The position numbers and the translations under genes were made by a program. From 13-2-20CM-66-19 sp963824395 (GTDB lineage Bacteria; Pseudomonadota; Gammaproteobacteria; Steroidobacterales; Steroidobacteraceae): a stretch of 64,000 nt of DNA. The DNA lies in the NCBI GenBank assembly GCA_963824395.1, contig CAWGPF010000001.1, positions 1,984,001 through 2,048,000 of the forward strand, given 5' to 3'. How positions within the stretch are numbered: position 1 is the stretch's first letter; each line of letters opens with the position of its first letter. This document shows, one piece after another, positions 8,119-16,574 of this stretch. The notes below the pieces were generated by a model, which saw only the letters and a list, made by a program, of their open reading frames with translations, had not been told where the DNA came from and made no database searches.

Positions 8119-8927
8119 GGTTTCATCACTCCTGACTTTCCGGCTGCGGTGAGGTGGCGCCGCGGCGGCCACGGGAACAGCATCGACGTGCGTCGCTGGT
8201 AGTCGCGGTAATCCTCGCCGCGGCTGCGCAGCGCCTGGGCCTCGGTGAAGGGGATGCCGCTCACGAAGCGCAGGAACAGGAACATGAGGAGCGGTCCTGC
8301 GAGTGCGACCCAGCCGTGGGGCGCGCCGACGGCGAGTGCCGCGTAGGTGAACCAGTGCAGCCACTCGAAGAAGTAGTTCGGGTGGCGCGAGTAGCGCCAC
8401 AGGCCCGCGCGGCAGGTGCGTCCGCGGTTGGCAGGGTCCGCCCTGAAGCGGGCGAGCCCGGCATCGGCGCGCGACTCACCCGCAACACTCAGGCACCAGA
8501 TCGCAACGCCCGCGGTGAGCCACGCCGGGTGCGTCGCGGGGTTGGCGCACACGATCACGAACGGCACGCTGAAGAGCCCGATCAGCGCGGCCTGGAACTG
8601 GAACATGCCGAACCACTTAACCTGGTCCTCGTGCCAGCGCGCGCGCAGCGCCTGGTAGCGGCCGTCCTCGGCCTCCCCGCGCACCCGCTGCCACAGGTGC
8701 ACGCCCAGCCGCAGCCCCCAAAGCCCGCCGCACACGCCAAGCAGCAGCCGCGGTGCCGCAGCGCCCGGTCCGAGCGCGGCGCACAGCAACGCACTGCCGG
8801 CGAGCCCGCAGGACCACAGCACGTCGACGATGCCGGCGTTGCGGCGGCGGCGCTGCCACAGCCACCCGAGCGTCATCAGCGCCGCGGCGAGCGCCCACAC
8901 CAGGAGGAGGGTCCGCGCCGCGGTCAT
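8115..8927 (-). CDS. DUF1295 membrane protein (steroid 5-alpha-reductase-like)
   Basis: This integral membrane protein of 270 residues has about six to seven hydrophobic helices. The C-terminal motif GLWRYSRHPNYFFEWLHWFTY is the NADPH/substrate signature of the DUF1295/ICMT/5-alpha-reductase superfamily, and NPANRGRTCRAGLWRYSRHPNY is typical of DUF1295. Family members accompany CFA synthase genes and are suspected lipid or sterol reductases; no activity is established. The start at 8927 (ATG) overlaps the DUF2878 stop, and its own stop overlaps the next start; both are ATGA junctions. It is embedded in the ECF-sigma-headed lipid operon. Confidence 0.85.
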   Translation of the reverse strand: MTAARTLLLVWALAAALMTLGWLWQRRRRNAGIVDVLWSCGLAGSALLCAALGPGAAAPRLLLGVCGGLWGLRLGVHLWQRVRGEAEDGRYQALRARWHEDQVKWFGMFQFQAALIGLFSVPFVIVCANPATHPAWLTAGVAIWCLSVAGESRADAGLARFRADPANRGRTCRAGLWRYSRHPNYFFEWLHWFTYAALAVGAPHGWVALAGPLLMFLFLRFVSGIPFTEAQALRSRGEDYRDYQRRTSMLFPWPPRRHLTAAGKSGVMKP

Positions 8928-9454
8928 GGCCGCACGGCCTGCGCCGAGCGGCGCCAGTCCCGGGTGAGCAGGGCGAGCGCCACCGCCCACCCGAGCGCGA
9001 GCAGCGCCAGCGCCTGCCAGGCGGGGGCCGCGAAGCTGACCGCGCCGCTCAGACGCGCGGCGGCAAGGTACGCCAAGGGTCCACCCACGGCACCGGCGAG
9101 CACCGCGGGCAGCATCCTGCCGCGCAGCCAGCGCAGCGAATGGTTCAGCGTCAGGGCAAACGCGACCCACAGCGCCAGGATCCACAGCGGCGCGCCACCC
9201 GGCGGCAGCGCCGGCGCGGCGCTCGCATAAAGGACGAGCCCCGAGCGCGCCAGCGTGCCATCGATGAGCATGCCGAGCGCGAGCGCGCCACCGATCAGGA
9301 ACAGATCTCCGCGGCGCTCGCCCGAGACTGTCAGCTGCCATAAGGCGAAGAGCGTGGCTGCGAGCACGGCCGGCCACGCAAGCCCCGCGCCCGCCCCGTA
9401 GACGGTGAGGAACCAGACGGCCTGGTAACCGAGGAGGTTGCCGAGGAGGCTCAT
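8924..9454 (-). CDS. DUF2878 membrane protein
   Basis: This 176-residue, very hydrophobic protein has about six predicted membrane helices, starting with LLGNLLGYQAVWFLTVYGAG. The pattern (Trp-Phe in helix 1, GERRGDLFLIGGALALGMLIDG in the middle) matches DUF2878, a YoaI-like family repeatedly found beside cfa and DUF1295 genes. Its biochemical role is unknown. The ATG at 9454 lies 2 bp from the stop of cfa at 9457, and its stop overlaps the DUF1295 start. Context suggests a membrane-lipid modification role (inference). Confidence 0.8.
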   Translation of the reverse strand: MSLLGNLLGYQAVWFLTVYGAGAGLAWPAVLAATLFALWQLTVSGERRGDLFLIGGALALGMLIDGTLARSGLVLYASAAPALPPGGAPLWILALWVAFALTLNHSLRWLRGRMLPAVLAGAVGGPLAYLAAARLSGAVSFAAPAWQALALLALGWAVALALLTRDWRRSAQAVRP

Positions 9455-9456
9455 GT

Positions 9457-10725
9457 TCAGGATCCGCGTGCCAGCGACGGTCGGTAGCCCGGACGGGCGA
9501 ACAGCAGCTGCGCCACCCCGATCGAGCGCTCGCGGAAGCCCCCCTCGCAGTAGGCAAGATAGAAGTTCCACATGCGCACGAAGCGCTCATCGAAGCCCTG
9601 GGCGCGCACCGCATCGGCGCGCGCCAGGAAGGCGGTGCGCCAGGCGGCGAGCGTCGCCGCGTAGGAGAGCCCGAAGTCCTCGAGGTGCACCAGCGCCAGA
9701 TCGCTCACGCGGGTCTTGGCCTCGAGCAGCGCCTGGATCGAGGGGATGAAGCTGCCGGGAAAGATGTGGCGCTTGATGAAATCGACCGAGCGCAGCGCCT
9801 GGCTGTAGCGGTGATCCTCGATGGTGATCGCCTGCAGCAGCGCGAGGCCCTGCGGTTTGAGCAGCTGCGTGACCTTGGCGAAGTAGGCGGGCAGGAACTG
9901 CGCCCCGATCGCCTCGATCATCTCGATCGAGACCAGCTTGTCGTACTGGCCGCTCAGCGCGCGGTAGTCCTCGAGCAGCACCGTGACGCGCTCCCCGAGC
10001 CCCGCCTGCTGCACGCGCTCGAGCGCGAGGCGCTGCTGTTCACGCGAGATGGTAGTGGTCGTCACGCGGCAGCCATGGCGGGCAGCCGCATGCAGCGCAA
10101 AGCCACCCCAGCCGCTGCCGATCTCCAGCACGTGATCACTCGCCTTAAGTTCCAGCCGTGCGCAGATGCGTTCAAGCTTGCGCAGCGAGGCGCGCTCGAG
10201 CGTATCCGTGTCCGACTGCCACAGCGCCGCGGAGTACATGAGGTCGCTCGAGAGGAACAGCGCGAAGAACTCGTTGCCGAGGTCGTAGTGCGCGGCGATG
10301 TTGCGCCGGCTGCCGGCGCGCGTGTTGCGCCTGAGGAGGTGGGCGGCGCGCAGCGCCCAGCCCGCCAGGCGCGCAGCCCCGCCCTCCAGGCCATCGAGCA
10401 GCTCGCGGTTTGCCACGAGGATGCGCACCAGGCTAACGAGGTCATCGCTGTCCCACAGCCCCTCCATGTAGCCTTGCGCGGCGCCGACGCTGCCACGCAG
10501 CGCAAGCTCGCGGTAGAAGGCCGCATCGCGTACCTGCACGCGGGCGCGCAGGGGTGCTTCGCGAGCGCCGAACTCGCTGATGCCGCCTGCGTCCTCGAGC
10601 GTCACGTGCCCGTGGCGCAGGCCCGCGAGCTGCTTCAGCGCCGCTGAGCGCAGGGCGCGCGTGAGGCGGTTGGGCGGGAGCTGCGTGCCGGGCAGCACGT
10701 TCAGGGTACCGGTCAGCTCGTTCAT
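9457..10725 (-). CDS. cfa: Cyclopropane-fatty-acyl-phospholipid synthase
   Basis: This 422-residue enzyme uses SAM to convert cis-unsaturated acyl chains of membrane phospholipids to cyclopropane chains, which toughens membranes against acid and oxidative stress. The N-terminal lipid-binding domain covers about residues 1-120. NIAAHYDLGNEFFALFLS and LMYSAALW precede the SAM motif VLEIGSGWGGFALHAA, followed by VSIEMIEAIG, HIFPGSFIPSI and the C-terminal YCEGGFRERSIG, all characteristic of Cfa. The ATG at 10725 overlaps the DUF1365 stop (ATGA). The desaturase upstream in the same operon could supply its double-bond substrates. Confidence 0.94.
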   Translation of the reverse strand: MNELTGTLNVLPGTQLPPNRLTRALRSAALKQLAGLRHGHVTLEDAGGISEFGAREAPLRARVQVRDAAFYRELALRGSVGAAQGYMEGLWDSDDLVSLVRILVANRELLDGLEGGAARLAGWALRAAHLLRRNTRAGSRRNIAAHYDLGNEFFALFLSSDLMYSAALWQSDTDTLERASLRKLERICARLELKASDHVLEIGSGWGGFALHAAARHGCRVTTTTISREQQRLALERVQQAGLGERVTVLLEDYRALSGQYDKLVSIEMIEAIGAQFLPAYFAKVTQLLKPQGLALLQAITIEDHRYSQALRSVDFIKRHIFPGSFIPSIQALLEAKTRVSDLALVHLEDFGLSYAATLAAWRTAFLARADAVRAQGFDERFVRMWNFYLAYCEGGFRERSIGVAQLLFARPGYRPSLARGS

Positions 10726-11513
10726 CGGGGCCTCGCCTTTATGTCTAGGTGCGGATGCGGATGGCAGGGGTTGCGCTTCAGCCACAGCAGCAGCGCCTGC
10801 CAGTAGATGGCGCCGATCACCTGCACGCTCATGAGCGGATAGCGCGTCAGCACCCGCCGCAGCGCCGCCGCATCGAGGGGGCGGCGCGTGAGGTGCAAGG
10901 TGGCGTCGAACTCGCGCGCGCCGCCGCACAGCACGGCCATGTGCACCCCGAGGTGCGCTGCCGGCGGCGTGAAGCGCCACGCGTAGGCGCGCTCCATCGG
11001 CATGAAGGGCGACACGTGGAAGCGCTTGGGGAAATTCCACTCGAGGGCGCCACCGCGACTGGCGGCCGCACTCACCGCGAGCACGTAGGCGTGGCGTTCG
11101 CGCCAGGGCGTGTTGGTGATCTCCGTGACGATGCACTCGAGCTTCGTGGCCGCGGCGTCGCGGTAGCAGTAATAGAAGGTCACGGGGTTGAAGACGTAGC
11201 CGCCGTACCGCAGGTGCGTCAGCATCCGGATCGGGCCCTGCGGGGCATGTCCGAGCGTGCGCGCGGCGCACTCGCGTACCGCCTGGGCGAGGGGCACGGT
11301 GGCCGGCCCGAGGAAGTCGCTGCGGCGGAACTCGGCGAGGTTGCGTCGTCCGACCGACCACAGCCAGCGTCCGCGGAAGGCGCGCTCGAGCTCATCGAGG
11401 TCCAGGTACAGCTGCGCCACGCGGTAGCTGAAGGCGTGCGGGTGCGGCCCGCGGCGCCGGTGGCGCACCACGCCCTCGTAGACCGCACTCGCCAGGGGCT
11501 GTGCGGCGCTCAC
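10722..11513 (-). CDS. DUF1365 protein
   Basis: This protein of about 263 residues belongs to DUF1365, with the signatures HPHAFSYRVAQLYLDLDEL, LTHLRYGGYVFNPVTFYYCY and NFPKRFHVSPFMPM. Family members nearly always neighbour an FAD amine-oxidase-like gene and cfa, as here, and belong to ECF-sigma oxidative-stress regulons in some proteobacteria; the reaction is unknown. An ATG at 11531 is in frame, but the GTG at 11513 overlaps the upstream stop as GTGA, the pattern used throughout this operon, so I prefer it. The stop overlaps the cfa ATG. Confidence 0.88.
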   Translation of the reverse strand: MSAAQPLASAVYEGVVRHRRRGPHPHAFSYRVAQLYLDLDELERAFRGRWLWSVGRRNLAEFRRSDFLGPATVPLAQAVRECAARTLGHAPQGPIRMLTHLRYGGYVFNPVTFYYCYRDAAATKLECIVTEITNTPWRERHAYVLAVSAAASRGGALEWNFPKRFHVSPFMPMERAYAWRFTPPAAHLGVHMAVLCGGAREFDATLHLTRRPLDAAALRRVLTRYPLMSVQVIGAIYWQALLLWLKRNPCHPHPHLDIKARPR

Positions 11514-12823
11514 GTGAGCAGTCCTGAGCATGCGGCGCGCTCGCGCTCCAGCGCAGCCTCGCCCGCCTGGCAGCTGCTAGCTCCCCAGCGCACCCCGAGG
11601 TAGCGGCAGACATCCACGGCGCTGCGCAGGCCGTCCTCGTGAAAGCCATGGCCCCAGTAGGCGCCGGCGAACAGGGTGCGGCGCTGTCCCTGGATGTGCC
11701 CGCGGCGCGCCTGCGCGGCCACCGCAGCGCCGGTGAAGAGCGGATGCGAGTAGCTCAGTCGTCGCAGTACCCGTTGCGGGGCGATCGGCACCTGCGGGTT
11801 TAAGGTGACGAGGAAGGGATCGCGCGAGCGCACGCCCTGCAGCAGGTTCATGCAGTAGCTCACCGTGCATACGCCGCTCGGGGCTGCCGGCACCAGGGCG
11901 TTCCAGGCCGCCCAGGCGCGGCGGTTGCGCGGCAGCAGCGCCGCATCGGTGTGCAGCACGACCTCGTTCTTCTGGTAGCCGATGGCACCGAGCACCTCGC
12001 GCTCAGCGTCGCTCGCATCCGCCAGCAGCCCGAGCGCCTGGTCGCTGTGGCAGGCGAGGATCAGCTGCTCGAAGCGCTCGGTGCCGGCGGCGCTCGTCAC
12101 GCTCACCCCGTGGGGGTCGCGGCGCACGCTGCGCACCGCACAGGCGAGCCGCTCGCGCACCTGCCAGCGCGCGCGCAGCGCGCGCACGTAGCTCGCCGAG
12201 CCGCCGCACACCACGCGCCAGGCTGGCCTGCCGGTCAGCTGCAGCATGTTGTGGTTCACCATGAAGCGCACCAGGAACTGCGCCGGGAACTCGAGCACCC
12301 GCGCCGCCGGCGCCGACCACAGCGCCGCGGCCATGGGCAGCAGGTGCTCGTCGCGGAACGCCGCGCCGAAGCGCTCGCGCTCGAGGTAGGCGCCGAGGGA
12401 GATCTGCGGCGCGCCGTCCTCAAGCAGCGCCGGCGCCCGATGGTAGAAGCGCACCAGGTCGTGCAGCATCCCGTGGAAGCGCGGCGAGAAGAGATTGCGG
12501 CGCTGGCAGAAGAGCGAGTTGAGAGTCGCGGCATTGTACTCAAGCCCGCTCGCCTCGCTGCGCACCGCGAAGCTCATCGTGGTGTCCTGCGAGGCAACCT
12601 GTAGATCGGTGAACAGCTGCGTGAGGAGCGGGTAGTGCGCGCGGTTGTGGACGATGAAGCCGGTGTCGATGGCGTAAGGGATGCCGTACTGCTCCACGCT
12701 GTGGGTGTGCGTGTGGCCGCCGAGATAGTCGTTGGCCTCGAACAGAGTCACTTCGTGAGCGCGCCCCAAGAGCCACGCACAGCCGAGCCCTGAGATCCCC
12801 GAGCCGACGATCGCAATGCGCAC
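11510..12823 (-). CDS. NAD(P)/FAD-dependent oxidoreductase (amine-oxidase type)
   Basis: This 437-residue flavoprotein begins with the dinucleotide-binding motif IAIVGSGISGLGCAWLL and the acidic strand-2 end ALFEANDYLGGHTHT. IDTGFIVHNRAHYPLL and the C-terminal LFAGAYWGHGFHEDGLRSA are typical of the family that pairs with DUF1365 and cfa. A role in modifying or desaturating acyl chains is likely but not demonstrated. It starts 3 bp after the desaturase stop, and its stop overlaps the DUF1365 GTG. The conserved FAD-DUF1365-cfa trio is the core of this operon. Confidence 0.9.
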   Translation of the reverse strand: MRIAIVGSGISGLGCAWLLGRAHEVTLFEANDYLGGHTHTHSVEQYGIPYAIDTGFIVHNRAHYPLLTQLFTDLQVASQDTTMSFAVRSEASGLEYNAATLNSLFCQRRNLFSPRFHGMLHDLVRFYHRAPALLEDGAPQISLGAYLERERFGAAFRDEHLLPMAAALWSAPAARVLEFPAQFLVRFMVNHNMLQLTGRPAWRVVCGGSASYVRALRARWQVRERLACAVRSVRRDPHGVSVTSAAGTERFEQLILACHSDQALGLLADASDAEREVLGAIGYQKNEVVLHTDAALLPRNRRAWAAWNALVPAAPSGVCTVSYCMNLLQGVRSRDPFLVTLNPQVPIAPQRVLRRLSYSHPLFTGAAVAAQARRGHIQGQRRTLFAGAYWGHGFHEDGLRSAVDVCRYLGVRWGASSCQAGEAALERERAACSGLLT

Positions 12824-12826
12824 AGG

Positions 12827-13798
12827 TCAGCCGCCGCCGGCGCGGCGCACGCGCGCCGGCACGCCCTTCAGTCCCTGCACCAGGCCGAGCGCGGCCATCA
12901 CTTTCAGACCGTAGAAGGTGAGATCGATCTCCCACCAGCGAAACCCCTGCCGCACGGAGCCCGGAAAGAAGTGGTGGTTGTTGTGCCAGCCCTCCCCGAA
13001 CGTCAGCAGCGCCAGCAGCAGGTTGTTGCGGCTGTCGTCGCGGGTCTCGAAGCGCCGCGTGCCGAAGCGGTGGGCGAGGGAGTTGATCGTCACCGTAACG
13101 TGGAACAGGGCCACGGTGGAGACGAAGAACCCCCACACCAGCAGCTGCCCGCCGCTCGTGCCTAAGCCCGGCGCGACGTGCGCGAGCAGCACCCCGACGC
13201 CGAACAGCAGCGCGGCGAGCGCGACCGGCACCAGCACGTCCCAGCGGTCGAGCCAGCGCAGCTCCGGGTAGCGGGCGAAATCGGGGATGCGCTGCCAGTC
13301 GGTGCGGAAGCCTTCCGGGGTCAGGAACCAGCCCATGTGGCTCCGCAGGAACCCCTGCAGGCGCGGGGAATGCGGGTCACGCGCGGTGTCGGCGTGCTGG
13401 TGATGGCGGCGGTGGTGTGCGGCCCACCACAGCGGACCGCGCTGCACGCAGGCGGCGCCGATGCAGGCGAAGGTGAACTGCACCGCGCGCGAGGTCCGGA
13501 ACGTGCGGTGCGCGAAATAGCGGTGGTAGAAGGCGGTGATGGCGAACATGCGCACCACATAGAGCGCGAGCGCCACGGCGAGCGCGGTGCGCGATACCCC
13601 GACGACGAACGCCCCGAGGCAGGCCAGGTGCATGGCGAGGAAGGGCGCCGCACGCAGCCAGTCGATGCGCCCGGCGGCAGGATCCTCGCCCGCCCCCGCG
13701 CCGGTGTCGAACCAGCGCCGCAGCGCGACACGCGCTCGCCCCCGGGTGGACGGCGGCGGGGCGGCTGTTGCGGACAGGACTTCGGCGGGCATGCGCAT
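12827..13798 (-). CDS. Acyl-CoA delta-9-type fatty-acid desaturase
   Basis: This 323-residue membrane di-iron enzyme introduces a cis double bond into saturated acyl chains using O2. The three histidine boxes are present: HRYFAHR, HRRHHQHAD and HNNHHFFP. Hydrophobic hairpins flank them (for example FLAMHLACLGAFVVGV and LVPVALAALLFGVGVLL). The start is the ATG at 13798, giving MRMPAEVL; a longer frame upstream would overlap the anti-sigma gene and shows no similarity. It follows the anti-sigma gene by 82 bp and precedes the FAD oxidoreductase by 3 bp. Its product would be a direct precursor for the two Cfa-type enzymes downstream. Confidence 0.92.
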   Translation of the reverse strand: MRMPAEVLSATAAPPPSTRGRARVALRRWFDTGAGAGEDPAAGRIDWLRAAPFLAMHLACLGAFVVGVSRTALAVALALYVVRMFAITAFYHRYFAHRTFRTSRAVQFTFACIGAACVQRGPLWWAAHHRRHHQHADTARDPHSPRLQGFLRSHMGWFLTPEGFRTDWQRIPDFARYPELRWLDRWDVLVPVALAALLFGVGVLLAHVAPGLGTSGGQLLVWGFFVSTVALFHVTVTINSLAHRFGTRRFETRDDSRNNLLLALLTFGEGWHNNHHFFPGSVRQGFRWWEIDLTFYGLKVMAALGLVQGLKGVPARVRRAGGG

Positions 13799-13880
13799 CT
13801 CCGTCAGGGTCAGAAATGATCCTTCGGAGTAAATACGCGCCGGTCGGACGCGGGGATGCACCCCGCAGGGAGACTCTTTA

Positions 13881-14615
13881 TCAGGTCTGGATGGCGCCCT
13901 TGGCGATGACCGGGCCGCTCGGGGCCGCGTGCGGCAGGCCAGCCGGCGGCTCGAGCGTGATCGCCAGCACCGAGCCTGCCACCAGCGCGCTGCGCGAATC
14001 GGCCGGCACCGCCACGGTGTGGGACTTGGTGATCGAGACCGCACCGAGGGAGCGCGGTGCCTCGCCCGCCGGGATGATCCACAGCTCCGGCACGCGCCCC
14101 TTGGCGTCCGGGGCGCCCGGCACCGGCACCATCAGCACCGTGCCGTGGGCAGGATCGACCGAGGCCAGCCAGCCGGGGCTGCCGTCATCGCGCGCCAGCG
14201 TCGTCACGGCCTTGGCGAGGGCGGATTCAGGCGGCGGCGGCGCGGGCGTCTGCGGGCGCGACAGCCACAGGGCAAGCGCGGCAACGGCGGCCAGCGCTGC
14301 GGCGCTGCGCCACAGCGCGAGGCTCTGCCACAGGCCGGCACGCGCGGCCGGGGTGCTGTCCCAGCCGAGGCGGCGGCGGATCTGCGGCCACAGCTGCGCG
14401 GGCGGGGCAAGCGGGGCGACTTCAGCGAGCCAGGGTGCGAAGCGGCGTTCCCAGCCCGCGACGCGCGCGGAAAACTCACGGTCGGCCTCGGCGCGCGCCT
14501 GGGCACGCTCGCGCTCCGCCGGACCAAGCACGCCCAGCACCAGCTCGCCGGCCAGCAGCTCATCATCCGGCGGGTCGCCGGGCTCGCTCTCCTGCGCAGG
14601 GAAGGTGGCGCTCAT
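13881..14615 (-). CDS. RskA-like anti-sigma factor
   Basis: This 244-residue membrane anti-sigma factor has a cytoplasmic sigma-binding N-terminus (about residues 15-90, with DDELLAGELVLGVLG), one membrane helix near residues 125-145 (RSAAALAAVAALALWL) and a periplasmic RskA domain ending with the typical VLAITLEPPAG and GPVIAKG. No zinc-binding HxxxCxxC is visible, so it is not a ChrR-type ZAS protein. Such proteins hold the cognate ECF sigma at the membrane until regulated proteolysis releases it (established for SigK/RskA). Its ATG overlaps the sigma stop (ATGA), supporting a matched pair. Confidence 0.9.
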   Translation of the reverse strand: MSATFPAQESEPGDPPDDELLAGELVLGVLGPAERERAQARAEADREFSARVAGWERRFAPWLAEVAPLAPPAQLWPQIRRRLGWDSTPAARAGLWQSLALWRSAAALAAVAALALWLSRPQTPAPPPPESALAKAVTTLARDDGSPGWLASVDPAHGTVLMVPVPGAPDAKGRVPELWIIPAGEAPRSLGAVSITKSHTVAVPADSRSALVAGSVLAITLEPPAGLPHAAPSGPVIAKGAIQT

Positions 14616-15184
14616 GGCTCAAGGCACGCGCGCAGCTGCAGCAGCCCGCGGCGGATCCAGCTCTTGATCGAGCCGAGCGGCGTCTGCGCGCGCGCGGCGA
14701 GCTCCTCGTACGTGAAGCCGCCGAAGAAGGCCTCCCGGATCAGGGAACGGCGCTTCGGCTCGAGCTGCTCGAGGCAGTGCGCCAGGCGCGCACCCTCGGC
14801 CAGCGCATCGGCCTGCTGCAGCGGGGAAGCGCCCGGGTCGGGAACCTCGGCGGCGAACTCGAGCGGGCTGAGCGCGCCGCGCATCGGCAGCGCCCGCAGC
14901 CGGTCGATCGCCTTGTTACGCGCCATCATGCCAAGCCAGCTCATGGCGCTCGCCCGGGTGGCGTCGAACTGCGCAGCCTTGCGCCAGACGCTGGTGAAAA
15001 CCTCCTGCAGGGCCTCCTCGGCCTCGGAGCGTTCCCCGAGTACGCGCACGCAGATGCCGAAGAGCTTGTCGGCGGTGCCGCGGTAGAGCGTCTCGAAGGC
15101 GGCACGGTTGCCCAGCGCCACCTGCGCGAGCAGCGCCTCGGGCGCGGTGCCCGCAGGGCCCGCGCGCTCACTGGACTCGGACAT
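14612..15184 (-). CDS. ECF RNA polymerase sigma factor (SigK-like)
   Basis: This 190-residue group-4 sigma factor contains region 2 (AFETLYRGTADKLFGICVRV then RNKAIDRLRAL) and region 4 (LEPKRRSLIREAFFGGFTYE then GSIKSWIRRGLLQLR). It pairs with the RskA-like anti-sigma immediately downstream. By position it probably drives transcription of the desaturase, FAD, DUF1365, cfa, DUF2878 and DUF1295 genes. A 127 bp gap separates it from the upstream lipocalin gene and could hold its own promoter; I saw no convincing ECF consensus there. The signal it responds to is unknown. Confidence 0.94.
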   Translation of the reverse strand: MSESSERAGPAGTAPEALLAQVALGNRAAFETLYRGTADKLFGICVRVLGERSEAEEALQEVFTSVWRKAAQFDATRASAMSWLGMMARNKAIDRLRALPMRGALSPLEFAAEVPDPGASPLQQADALAEGARLAHCLEQLEPKRRSLIREAFFGGFTYEELAARAQTPLGSIKSWIRRGLLQLRACLEP

Positions 15185-15311
15185 TCACGCACCGCATGGG
15201 GGTTGCTCGCTGGCGGATGCCGGGGCGCGCGGCGTCGCAGCGCCGCGTGCCCCCGCGGGTTGTTGGTATATGACACAGTGCCGCGGAAGGGCGCAAGCCG
15301 ACGCACCGACA

Positions 15312-15863
15312 TCAGCGCACGGGCGCCTGCTGCGGCACGCGCCGCAGGCCCGTGAGGTCGTAACCGGCGGCGGCCATAAGGCCGGTGAGCTTCTCGTAGT
15401 CCGCCTGCGCCAGCACCGGGGTACGCGCCATGATCCAGGCATAGTCGCGCGCCTCGCGGCCGATGACTGTCTGCGTATAGGCGGCATCGACGTACATGAC
15501 GCGATAGTCCGCGCGGAACGGCCAAACGAAGCGCATGCCCCAGACAGCCCCGTTGCTGCCGGCGGTGACGAAGCCCACCGGGGTGTAGCGCCGCGGCGGA
15601 CCCTCGAAGCCACCCTCACGGAAGGTGAAGGTCGTGCGCACGCGCCCGTCCGCATCCAGGCGGTAGGACTCCATCGCCGCGTAGGCGTGGCGCTCGAGGC
15701 GCGTCGGGATGCAGGCGATGACGTACCAGTCGCCCATGAAGCGTGGCACATCGACGCGGGCCATCACCGGCAGCGGCGCGGGGGCCGCGCGGCAGCTGCC
15801 GAAGAGCAGGGCCACGAGCAGCACCGGACCTGCGGTGCGGGCGGTCCTAGGGACGCATTTCAT
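15312..15863 (-). CDS. Lipocalin (Blc-like) exported protein
   Basis: This 183-residue lipocalin has an N-terminal export signal containing LLVALLFGSC, a plausible lipobox giving an outer-membrane lipoprotein like Blc. The lipocalin signature is MGDWYVIACIPTRLE, followed by MRFVWPFRADYRVMYVD and YAWIMARTPVL, typical of bacterial lipocalins that bind fatty acids or lysophospholipids. Its start overlaps the 3' end of the DUF6134 gene by 17 bp. It stands upstream of the sigma factor gene in the same orientation. Carrying or repairing membrane lipids would fit the rest of the operon (inference). Confidence 0.88.
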   Translation of the reverse strand: MKCVPRTARTAGPVLLVALLFGSCRAAPAPLPVMARVDVPRFMGDWYVIACIPTRLERHAYAAMESYRLDADGRVRTTFTFREGGFEGPPRRYTPVGFVTAGSNGAVWGMRFVWPFRADYRVMYVDAAYTQTVIGREARDYAWIMARTPVLAQADYEKLTGLMAAAGYDLTGLRRVPQQAPVR

Positions 15864-16518
15864 AGCGCACCGTGCGCCCGTCGGCCGTGGTCTGCAGCGC
15901 GAGCCACTCCCCGAGGGGTGAGTACCACAGCTCGATCGTGTACTTGCTGCCGCTGAGGGTGTAGTGCTCGGCCGCTACGCTTTGCGCGCCGACCTTGAGG
16001 CTCTCGCGTCCCGCGTGGTTCACCGTGACCGCCTCATAGACTCCGGTCTGCGAGTTCAGGAGCTGGTGCTCGCGCAGCGTCGCAAGATCCCAGTAGGCGA
16101 AGGTCTTGATGCAGCCGTGCAGCGCTGCGGGCCCCTGCGGGCCATGCACCTGGAAGGCGTCCTCGGCAAGCTGCCCGTGCACGATGGACTCGTGGCCGTT
16201 GTCACTCGTGCGTGAGTCGATCTGGCTCAAGCATCCGCCGCGCCAGCGCTCGTGATCGGTGTGCTGGTAGGTGTAGAACGGGATGCGCAGCACCGTGACC
16301 CGAAGATCCGCCTGCACCTCGACCTCGGCGTCCTGCGGCGCCCCCTGCAGCCTCCATTCCTGCCAGCCGATCGGCTTGCCATCGAGCAGCACCGTGAAAT
16401 GCCAGCGGTGTGCGGCGGGCGAGCCGGCGCTCTCGCCGGCGCTCGCGGCGCAGGCGGCCGCCAGACACAGGGTCGCGGCGGCCAGGCGCACGGGCAGGGA
16501 TGTGGCTGCGAGGTTCAC
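15847..16518 (-). CDS. DUF6134-like exported protein
   Basis: This 223-residue protein has a signal peptide (VRLAAATLCLAAACAASA). The mature part, HWHFTVLLDG-like HRWHFTVLLDGKPIGWQEWR, FYTYQHTDHERWRGGCL and DSRTSDNGHE, matches my recollection of DUF6134, a periplasmic family of unknown function. A beta-rich, possibly lipocalin-like or DUF3108-like fold is plausible. It is the first gene of the minus-strand lipid cluster, overlapping the lipocalin gene by 17 bp. The 56 bp upstream, towards the histidine kinase stop, contain a short GTAA/TTAC inverted repeat (about 16528-16545) of uncertain meaning. Confidence 0.7.
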   Translation of the reverse strand: MNLAATSLPVRLAAATLCLAAACAASAGESAGSPAAHRWHFTVLLDGKPIGWQEWRLQGAPQDAEVEVQADLRVTVLRIPFYTYQHTDHERWRGGCLSQIDSRTSDNGHESIVHGQLAEDAFQVHGPQGPAALHGCIKTFAYWDLATLREHQLLNSQTGVYEAVTVNHAGRESLKVGAQSVAAEHYTLSGSKYTIELWYSPLGEWLALQTTADGRTVRYEMRP

Positions 16519-16574
16519 TGGAAGAGTAATACGCCAGTGTTACGCGCCCGGATGCAACCCCCGTTTTTAGGTGC

